From positions 1 to 16,555 of the forward strand of contig JADGJH010000581.1 in the NCBI GenBank assembly GCA_027596945.1: a DNA stretch of 16,555 nt, given 5' to 3'. The notes under the pieces were generated by a model. That model ran no database searches. It saw only the letters and a program-made list of their open reading frames with translations, and was not told the origin of the DNA. The DNA is from Physocladia obscura (Eukaryota > Chytridiomycota > Chytridiomycetes > Chytridiales > Chytriomycetaceae). Of this stretch, positions 8,708 to 15,689 are shown one piece after another (position 1 is the first letter of the stretch; every line of letters starts with the position of its first letter). The translations under genes were made by a program, and so were the position numbers.

Positions 8708-8737
8708 AAAAAATCCAGCTGGCTGAACTTTTTCAAG
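8708..8737 (+). repeat. Third copy of the palindromic TCCAGC motif
   Basis: It reads AATCCAGCTGGCTGAACTTT within A and T runs. CCAGCTGG is a perfect 8-bp palindrome, and the wider A-run...T-run makes an imperfect hairpin. It starts about 40 bp after the HNH frame stop and has the same orientation as the two copies at 6376-6440. See the candidate element entry. Confidence 0.55.
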
Positions 8738-8740
8738 TTT

Positions 8741-9104
8741 AATTATAGAAAATTAAAATATTTCCTAAACTTATAAAATGGAACAACTTATCAACTACTC
8801 AATGAATTTAAAGCAATCAGACTTAACCTGTTGTATTCCTGCAATTTTGTCAACTATATCATTTTTGTAAGGGTGTTTATTTGCTATGATCATATATATT
8901 CAAAAAATTCATTTATTTTATTCGGCCAATTGTTAGCAAGTAGAATTTAATACCAGTGGTTCCCTGCTCCATTTTCTGTTTGGGTATTTCGGCTGTGGGT
9001 TTACATGAAATTCTGGATTTCCATTAACCTTGAAAAAAGCACATTTTCTCTTTTTTTCCTCTCAAGTTGATTGAAATAATTACTTTTTATTATTATTTCT
9101 ATAT
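8741..9104. other. Intergenic, no supported gene
   Basis: AT-rich spacer between the HNH element and the 3' end of JIP5. The only recognisable site is a minus-strand AATAAA (TTTATT at about 9086-9091), roughly 14-19 bp after the JIP5 stop, which could serve as its polyadenylation signal. Confidence 0.6.
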
Positions 9105-10830
9105 TCAATCCAAATCCCCAAAATATGCATTCTGTTTTGCATTCGCAACAACTTTTTTTAATTTTGGTTTCTTTTCTGGCTGTTTCTGTTTTTGTCCTTG
9201 TAGTTGTTCTTGGTTTTTGTTTACTGGCGATTCAGTATCGGAATCGTCATCAGCAACTAAATTGGCAAATATTTTGCGCTTCTTTATATTTTTTTTGGAT
9301 TCAACAGGTTGTGTTTTGGAAATGGGGTTTGTCAGTGGTGAACTCTTTGAATTGTCGTTATCTGCAGTATTCTCATTGTCAGTCTCAGTATTCCCATCAT
9401 TGTCTTCAATTAAATTGGAATCGGAATCAATTTCTGAGGAATTATTGGTGACACTAGTGATTCCAATCAATTTTGAATTCAGGTTCGACATCGAATCAGA
9501 GTTTGAATCTGCTGAATGTGAACTGACATTTGAATCCAATGATTCATCAGAATCGCTGTTGTTGTCATCACTGCTATCGTTATTATCATCATCACTACCA
9601 TTATTCAAATCCGAAACAGCCGCATTTGCATCCCAAAAACGCACGATATTCTCATGCGAACACGATGCCAGCAACGACCCATCGGCATTCAAAGCCAACC
9701 GTTCGACAGGCATGTCACATTCGTGATCTCTCAAACGCGTCAAAATCTTGTTTGGAAACAGCCCCACAACCCGCACGTTTCCGTCCACACAGGCCGTCGC
9801 GATGCGCCGCTCGTCGAGTTTCACAATCGCATTCACGGACCCCGGGTGGCCTCGGATTCGGTCCGTGCAGTCACCCCAGTCGCCCCAAGAATATATCGAC
9901 AACACGCCGTCTTCGGAACCCACGACGACTTTGGACCCGTCGCGCACGACCGCGTGCGAAAGAAGCTCGTCGTCTTGGAAGTCGGAAACGCGCACGGGCT
10001 TTTTTTTGCGGAGATCGTAGACGGAGAGGCGGCCGTCGGCACTTGTTGCGAGGAGAGTTGGTGGGGTGGTTGTTGGAGTCCATGAAAAAGAGGAGATGTA
10101 GTCGTCGTGAGCAGTGTATTTTGTTATTAGTTTTCGGTCGCGGGTGTCCCAAATCTTTTTGCAATGTAGTGGGAGAATGTGAAAGTTTGAGAATGATGAA
10201 TTATACATATATATGTTAAATGTCGCTGTCATACGACTCGCTCTGCTCGACTGTTACTTGCGCCAATCTGTTTATGTTTAAATACCTTAACAACACCCTC
10301 ATCGTCACCAGTGGCAATAACATTACGATCTAAGGCTTTGATGCAATTAATAGGATCACTGCGAGAATAGAGTAGAAAAATTCAAAAAAATGTGAGAATA
10401 TAAAGAAAAGGAAAAAAAGTATTTACGCATGGGCAGAGGCTTTTTTGAGGATTGGTTTTCCAGAAAGGGAGTCGAGGACTTGGAAGGAGGCATCAGCGCC
10501 GGCCGAGTAGATTTCTAATCTATATTTTATAAGGAAGCAAACATTTGATTGGGCAGGACATACGATTGCCATCAGATGAAAAATCAACGACTCTGCAGGA
10601 ACCTTTGTGGAAACGGACAGAGAACGCAGCAGCAGATTTAATGTCGAGGTTGACGCGAAGGGGATCGATGCGGATGCTGTTGAGAGTGAGTCGGGATTGA
10701 AAAACTTGAGAGGAGGGGAGTAAAGTGTAGACCAGGAGACGGCGCCAGAGATTTCGGCGGCTGCCACAAGGAACGGATCTGAGGGGTGGAATGCGGCGTC
10801 CTGCACGTCCGAGGAAAAGAGGGCGCGCAT
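9105..10830 (-). CDS. JIP5: WDR55/JIP5 WD40 ribosome-biogenesis protein (4 exons)
   Basis: Predicted exons on the minus strand: 10830-10564, 10514-10427, 10358-10286, 10154-9105. Introns are 49 nt (GTATGT...TTAG), 68 nt (GTAAAT...CGCAG) and 131 nt (GTATTT...AAAAAG). WDR55/JIP5 acts in the nucleolus in 60S maturation. The N-terminus (MRALFSSDVQDAAFHPSDPF) opens the first blade. KGSCRVVDFS, QIYSAGADASFQVLD, DPINCIKALDRNVIATGDD, KIWDTRD, LATSADGRLSVYDLR and RIRGHPGSVNAIVKLDE mark successive WD repeats up to FWDANAA. A Ser/Asp/Asn-rich tract follows (about residues 334-420), then a basic tail ending FGDLD, matching the family's basic, F-x-DL C-terminus. About 492 residues is normal. Exon 1 needs one frame change near 10740: either one missing base in GTCTCC-TGG, or a 29-nt intron (GTTTTTC...AACAG). 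The gene is divergent from MIC19. Confidence 0.88.
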
Positions 10831-10895
10831 GCTTAGCGTCTTTGTGTTGTGCAAGTGTTGCGAAACAAGAAAAAAAAGAAGACTGATAATATTTG
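10831..10895. promoter_or_regulatory. 65-bp bidirectional promoter of JIP5 and MIC19
   Basis: Only 65 bp lie between the JIP5 start codon (10830, minus) and the MIC19 start codon (10896, plus). The stretch includes a purine run (AAGAAAAAAAAGAAGA, about 10866-10882) on the plus strand, a poly(dA:dT)-like element often found in nucleosome-free promoters. No TATA box was recognised. Both 5' UTRs must be short, or they overlap the neighbouring gene. Confidence 0.55.
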
Positions 10896-11610
10896 ATGGT
10901 GAGTTTGTCCGCTGTTGCTTGCTGATGCTCACATGACGGCTGAAGGGGGCGGCGGCAAGCAGGACGACGCAAACAAACATCCAAGAGACGGCGACACGTG
11001 ACGGCGGCGTGGTGGAGTTCCGGCGGCCAGTCAGCGGCGACAGCGGAGAGCCCGTGACGGTGTCGCTGACGCCAAACATGGTGCGGGCTCTGCGGGGCGA
11101 AAAAGAAGGCGGACGAGGCCGCGAACGAGACGGGGCCAGAGAGGCCGGCGCCGGGAAAGAAAAGGCGAATGCCGAGAAAGACACGGACGCACGTGTCCAA
11201 CTCGCGCTCAGCCGCCTGCTCAACTCCAAACTCAACTACGAGCGCCTCAACTCCGACCTGCTGATCCGCGAAGCAGACTCGCTAACTCAGCGTCAGAAAA
11301 TGTTGGACCAATAATCAATAGCCGTACTGCCAATTAACTACCTTGTCCTTAAATCCAATACAGCGCTCCGATCCCCTCACCCGATCCCCTCATCCAGTCG
11401 AAAGAGAGCGCGCTCATTGCTTGCTACAAGCAAAACAGCTCTCGCTCCCTTGATTGCTGGAAGGAAGTCGAGGATCTCAAGCTGGCCTTTGCAAAAGCAC
11501 AAAAGGTATCTTCTATCACGCCCCGCCTAAAACCAACTAGGTAAACTAACTAACACCTGTTATTGGAAAAGGACTTTTTTGTCAATGCCTCTGCCGCTGC
11601 AGGAATATAA
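10896..11610 (+). CDS. MIC19: MIC19, MICOS complex CHCH-domain subunit
   Basis: Predicted exons: 10896-10898 (ATG alone), 10946-11301, 11364-11505, 11572-11610; 540 nt, 179 residues. Introns are 47, 62 and 66 nt. The last contains ACTAACTAAC, an excellent branch site. MIC19 is a peripheral inner-membrane protein of the intermembrane space; it links MIC60 to the rest of MICOS and stabilises cristae junctions. Splicing ATG onto GGGGCG gives MGAAASRTT, an N-myristoylation consensus (G2, S6) as in animal MIC19/CHCHD3. VTVSLTPNMVRAL matches the start of the family's DUF737-like region, and a charged Arg/Lys/Glu segment follows. Exon 3 carries the CHCH-type end, ACYKQN...LDCWKEVEDLK, with Cys140 and Cys151 spaced CX10C. 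It lacks a second cysteine pair, as in fungal MIC19. No upstream in-frame ATG exists without the first intron, which supports this start. Confidence 0.86.
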
Positions 11611-11970
11611 TCTTGAATAAACGATATTTCACTTTTTCTCTTTTCCACAAAAATTTCGTTGAACAGCATCAGAATTTTGTTACCATGCTTTTAATTTACA
11701 TTTCAACCATACGTGTCTTTGTTTGATTCCTTTTTTTTTTTTAGTTTAGTATCATTATTTTTGCGATTTTAAACAAAAAACAAGGTTAGGTTAGACTTAC
11801 TGTTATAAATAGAATCCAAAACTTGAAAGTTGATTTCGATACAGTAGGAAGTAACCGAATCATCAACATCACAAACACTGACAAAGTCACTCAAACTATT
11901 CAAAGCAAATAACAGTACAAAATACATTGTTTTATTAAACCGACTTGATTTTTTTTATCAACTTAGTTTA
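11611..11970. other. Intergenic; MIC19 3' flank with AATAAA
   Basis: AATAAA at 11616-11621, six bases after the MIC19 stop, is a candidate polyadenylation signal. The rest is AT-rich with a T13 run near 11732-11743 and no coding frame. GC content falls sharply here compared with the JIP5/MIC19 genes, marking the start of the transposon-rich stretch. Confidence 0.6.
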
Positions 11971-12541
11971 ATGAGACTTCACGATACTATAGTTGTGTTT
12001 ACATTTGTATTGGTTCTGTTTATATTTTTCTTGTTGTGCCAAGACATCTTATGGGCTGAACACAAACCAATTGATGCTTTGAATCCCGATTATAACCAGC
12101 AAGATATTGCCAGCATATGCAGTCGCATCGAACAGAAAAAACAGGGGAAATTATTAAGGGAATTTCTGAAAAATCAAACAAATAGAAACACATCAGGCTT
12201 TATTTACATGTTTAATTCTAATAAATATCCTGATAAATTGAAAATTGGCAGGACTGCACATCACGTTGGAGTTGACAATCGTTTGAAACAGGGGACTAAA
12301 CGATGCCAACATAAATTGACATTGCTTTCAAAAAAATCACGAAATTTGTGAACAAATGATTCACAAAAAATTAACATTGAAAGGTCATTGGTCAGGTAAA
12401 TTATATTGTGACAACTGCAATTCATTCCACACCGAGTTTTTTGAAGGGAATGATAATATTGATGAGATTTATGAAATCATTGAATTCTGGACCACCTTCT
12501 TTAATCAATGGGTGGCAACACGTGATTCTATGTTCACTTAG
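11971..12541 (+). pseudogene. T5orf172/MUG113-type GIY-YIG nuclease-like protein, one frameshift
   Basis: ATG 11971 opens a frame with a strongly hydrophobic segment at residues 7-23, a possible membrane anchor or signal peptide. The nuclease-like domain begins at GFIYMFNSN (residues 76-84), followed by LKIGRT (90-95) and RLKQGTKRCQ. The frame is lost at a seven-A run (12330-12336). One base over, it continues as HEICEQMIHKKL, where the Glu would be the GIY-YIG catalytic acid, then CDNCNSFHTEFFE and a helical end at TAG 12539-12541. T5orf172 domains of this kind (IY-x-F, KIGR, E-x-x-IH, C-x-x-C-x-x-x-H-x-E-x-F) occur in phages and as large families in early-diverging fungi. One extra A would explain the break: either a sequencing error or recent decay. 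The N-terminal hydrophobic segment is odd for a nuclease. Confidence 0.72.
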
Positions 12542-12952
12542 AAACTAAACTACAACAATTGTTTTGTTGCTGGTTTTCTGAAAACTGCTATATAACAAGC
12601 AGGGAAACTATGATACATTGTATCCAGTAAAGGTAGTTAGTATAGTTTTGCCATTAGACGCGGAAAGCAGAAGACAATGAATTCATATGACAGAAGGTTG
12701 TATTTTTCAGAAAACACCCTCAGATATTTGCGACAAATGGAGTAACTGGTTTGTATTATTATGAGTAGTTCCAATGTAACATCTTCCTATTTTGAACAAC
12801 TTACAGGACTGAAATCTTCCTGAGGCAGAAAATGAACTAAACACTAAATGGCAACATATATTCTATGAATACTATGGCAAAAATTAAATAGTAAAATATT
12901 ACTAATACTGCACCAGAATAGTAAGTTTTGTATTAATGTTAAGAATACCCCT
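12542..12952. other. Spacer, no gene recognised
   Basis: AT-rich sequence between the GIY-YIG gene and the retrotransposon. No ORF, tRNA or convincing LTR boundary was found. If the gypsy element has a left LTR it should lie here or just beyond, but no matching right copy was detected by eye. Confidence 0.5.
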
Positions 12953-12978
12953 AAATGTACCAAATGTACCAATGTACC
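12953..12978 (+). repeat. Short tandem repeat, AAATGTACC x3
   Basis: Two 9-bp units and one 8-bp unit (AAATGTACC, AAATGTACC, AATGTACC) stand head to tail. They lie about 120 bp upstream of the first recognisable Gag residues. A related GGTACAGTGGTACATTG follows at 13050-13066. Confidence 0.85.
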
Positions 12979-13094
12979 AATACAAAACACTTGTTACTCT
13001 TACTTGTTATAAGTAATTATTGTTTTGTTTTATTACTCTTTATTTGGTTGGTACAGTGGTACATTGACTCACAGGACGTGCACGCATTGCTTGA

Positions 13095-13770
13095 AGACAA
13101 CTCACTGAACAACAACACACTGAAGCAACTTGGGACTTCTATAAACAATGGATTCCATATACCTTTGGCTCAACTTTAACTCTATCACAAGCTGTGGAAG
13201 CTATGGAAGACTTACATCAAACTGGAGCTACTACTCAATACTCTGCTGCATTTAATGAATTGGTTTCTGCAATCTCTGCTGGTGTCACTTATCCTGAACA
13301 ACATCTCTGTGTCAAGTATTTTAATGGACTCAAGTCTCATCTTCAAACTATGCCTGATCTCTACTGAATCCATAATGACTTGAGGAAATTACAACAAGAA
13401 GCTGAAACAATTGATGACCTTTATTTTCACCACAATCACAAACCACAGGCCAAATTCAACCCACCAAACATCAAAACACCAGTACCACTAACCAATTTCA
13501 AACACAGCATTTTTCCAACACATTTCCACAACTCAGTGATCCAATGGAAATTGACTCAGTCCAACAACAACAACAGTCCTTTCAACACCTTCCATACTTT
13601 GAAGGATGTGTTGGGTCATTAGATGGCACACATGTGGATGACACCTGAAAAGAAACAATTTTTGTTCCAAAGGATGGTGTGTTTACTGTCAATCTAAACA
13701 ACATCACACAGACCATTGTGACAAACTCAAGTCCCACCAAGCTGCACAAAACAATAATATCAAGTCCTCA
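13095..13770 (+). pseudogene. gag: Gypsy Gag with CCHC zinc knuckle, broken
   Basis: One frame from 13095 reads ATWDFYKQW, LSQAVEAMEDLHQTGATTQY, FNELVSAISAGVTYPE and VKYFNGLKSHLQ, which is the typical retrotransposon Gag pattern. A TGA at 13365-13367 interrupts it, and it resumes in the same frame (LRKLQQEAETIDDLYFHH) to 13622. After a frame change, MTPEKKQFLF is followed one base out of phase by a perfect CX2CX4HX4C nucleic-acid-binding knuckle (Cys codons 13678, 13687, His 13702, Cys 13717). The knuckle binds the element RNA during packaging. No start codon is evident, so the 5' end may be lost or frame-shifted. Confidence 0.85.
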
Positions 13771-14026
13771 ATGTCCAAACCAGGCTCCAAGAAAGCCTCA
13801 ATCAACCATGCTGCCTAAACCATTGAAGAACCAACCATTGACAATAGTGCAATCATCAAACATTAACATTGTTGCTGATAAGACTCTTCTAGCATGCCAA
13901 CAATTTCTACTGTACCTGAACTTACTACTGTCTTTATAGACCCACTAATTGAAAACTGCTCTCAAAACTATCCATCATGTTGAAAACAGAACTGATCAAG
14001 TTGGACTGTTCATTTGCAAAGGTTAA

Positions 14027-14086
14027 GTAAATGGACATCCTGCTAAGGTTCTTATTGACTCTGGAGCCTGTTGCAATTTTATAATA
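14027..14086 (+). pseudogene. Gypsy aspartic protease fragment
   Basis: A short frame reads VNGHPAKVLIDSGACCNFI. The DSGA tetrad is the catalytic motif of retropepsins, preceded as usual by a hydrophobic VLI strand. Sequence beyond 14086 drifts into stops, so only the N-terminal third of the protease is readable. It lies between the zinc knuckle and RT, as expected for gypsy Pol. Confidence 0.85.
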
Positions 14087-14415
14087 TTTGAACTGAGTTT
14101 TCTTTATTTAAAATAAAATCCTTTTTATAGTTTTCCCTAATCAACATAAAAGCCCAAAGATGACTCCACCAAAAAATCTCAAAAAGAGTGATATAAAAAG
14201 GATAGTGAAATCAAAATGAAAAAAAGTGATAAGAAAAAAGGGAATCGTGTGGAGTAGATTAGATAAATTGTTGATGATGAATAAAAATTTGAGGAGCAGA
14301 CCAAAACAAAAGGAAATTATTTAATGTAGAAAAGATGTAATAGAGCCAACCAAAGCTTCATCAAAGCAAGTCATCCCTCAACCAAAGATAACATTGTCAC
14401 TACATCAAGACCAAC
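14087..14415. other. A-rich interruption between protease and RT
   Basis: About 330 bp of A-rich sequence with scattered Lys-rich frames and many stops. Gypsy Pol usually carries the protease C-terminus and a linker here; no conserved motif remains. It may be heavily decayed Pol or a small insertion. Confidence 0.5.
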
Positions 14416-14419
14416 TGAC

Positions 14420-15090
14420 TTAAAATTGAAACTGAACCTAATTTCAAGTCACCATTCTGTCCAATCTATCCAATGGATGAAAAAAGACTATTTGCACTTA
14501 AGGAAGAACTGGACTTTCTTTTCAAGAATTCTAAAATCAAGAACTCAATTCCACCATATTGTGCCCCTATCTTCTTTGTAAAACAAGAGGACAAACTAAG
14601 GTTAGTATTTGACTACTGTGCTCTAAAAAAAATCACACCCAAGAACTGCACACCTCTGCCAAATATTTCAGAATCCCTTGATCATCTTTGGAAGTCATAA
14701 TACTTTTCAAAACTTGAACTTGCTTCTGGATATCATCAAATCCGTATCTCTCAAGATGACACTCCTAAGGCTGCTTTTTGTACTAAATATGGACACTTTG
14801 AATGGCTAGTCATGCCATTTGGACTCAGCAATGCTCTTGCTACTTTTCAAACTACTATGAATGAAATATTCCGTGACATGATTGATTTCTTTATCACAAT
14901 CTATCTGGATGACATACTTACTCATCTATTCTACTACTCTGGAAGAGCATCTCAAACATCTGGACCAAATTCTACAAAGACTCCAAGAAAATAACTTTCA
15001 TGTCAGACTACATAAAAACTCTTTTCTCATTAATGAATTGGAATACTTATGATATGACATTTTTAAAGGACACATCAACGTTTTACCATC
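14420..15090 (+). pseudogene. pol: Gypsy reverse transcriptase, broken
   Basis: Readable RT blocks in order: [96 protein letters not shown] and the catalytic YLDDIL (about 14901-14918). An in-frame TAA at 14698-14700 and a +1 frame change just after YLDDIL (about 14921-14926) interrupt it. The thumb continues as [17 protein letters not shown] to ELEYL near 15048. DYC replaces the usual DYR at the fingers. The two catalytic aspartates are intact, but the protein is not. Confidence 0.9.
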
Positions 15091-15239
15091 AAGAATTTAA
15101 GCAATTCAAAATTTTGAAGGACCTCACTCCTATACAGATCTTTGAAGCTTTCTGGGACTACCTAACACAATCCACCACTTTGTTGAAAAACATGCTGCTC
15201 TACTTGCTCCACTATCTGAAATTCTCAGAGGACAAAATT

Positions 15240-15660
15240 GTACCATTTGAACAAATCTGGAATCCACAAGCCAAGAAAATCTTCCTTCAAGACAAGAAAC
15301 ATCTTTCTGACCCTAAATTTCTTGCCATGTTTGACCCAACAAAGCCTGTTCATCTTTACTGTGACTGGTTTTCTGTAGTTATTGCAAGTTACATTGCCAA
15401 ACCAGATGAAAATGGAATTGACCAATCAATCTCCTTCCATTCTTGCAAATGTAACCAAACTGAATCTAAATATCATCTTTATAAAGGTGAAATACTTGCC
15501 CTAGTTGAAGCCTTAAGACAACACAAACCATAAATTCTGGGAAATCAAGTCTACATCTTCACTGATCATCAATCACTAGGTCATATCCTGGACCAACACA
15601 AACTAAGACCTGTATACTTTTGCTAGATTGCTGACATCCTTGCATATGATGTCATCAGGA
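15240..15660 (+). pseudogene. pol: Gypsy RNase H domain, broken
   Basis: WNPQAKKIFLQDKKHLSD leads into FDPTKPVHLYCDWFSVVIAS, with the first catalytic Asp. KYHLYKGEILALVEAL follows with the catalytic Glu, then YIFTDHQSL with the second Asp, and a degraded LRPVYF...IADILAYD. In-frame stops TAA 15531-15533 and TAG 15624-15626 break it. Homology fades after 15680, before integrase. Confidence 0.88.
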
Positions 15661-15689
15661 AATTCACAAAATCCTGATAATACATAATA

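Larger units (their letters stand above)
6376..8737 (+). mobile_element. Candidate helicase/HNH mobile element, degenerate
   Basis: The unit is delimited by copies of the TCCAGC...GCTGAAC motif at 6376-6440 and 8708-8737. It contains, in order and on one strand, a long frame-broken replication protein, SF1-type helicase C-terminal motifs, and an HNH endonuclease. The 5585-6311 ORF may be part of the same element, so the left boundary is uncertain. No target-site duplication, long terminal inverted repeat, transposase DDE, HUH or tyrosine-recombinase signature was seen. The combination resembles multi-ORF virus-like or self-replicating elements of early-diverging fungi rather than a standard cut-and-paste transposon. 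Confidence 0.45.
13095..15680 (+). mobile_element. Degenerate, 3'-truncated Ty3/gypsy retrotransposon
   Basis: Gag, zinc knuckle, aspartic protease, reverse transcriptase and RNase H follow one another in the gypsy order on the plus strand. There are multiple stops, frame changes and an A-rich interruption between protease and RT. Homology ends about 15680, just after the RNase H TDHQSL and IADILAYD motifs, where the chromodomain/integrase half should begin. No integrase HHCC or DDE motif and no LTR pair were seen. The copy cannot move by itself. Confidence 0.9.

Noticed and set aside
6376..8737. Helitron interpretation of the helicase element
   Set aside because: No HUH Rep motif, no 5' TC and no 3' CTRR hairpin next to the helicase; the HNH nuclease does not fit Helitrons.
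9067..9726. 219-codon plus-strand frame rich in Ser, Phe and Leu
   Set aside because: It is the antisense of the Asp/Ser/Asn-rich tail of JIP5; low-complexity DNA stays open on both strands.
9530..10219. 229-codon plus-strand frame rich in Arg, His and Ser
   Set aside because: Antisense shadow of the JIP5 WD40 exon; no domain, and the minus frame has clear WD motifs.
10831..11235. N-terminal 135 codons of the long minus-strand frame at 11235-10423
   Set aside because: JIP5 homology starts only at the Met at 10830; the upstream part is antisense to MIC19 exon 2 and crosses the promoter.
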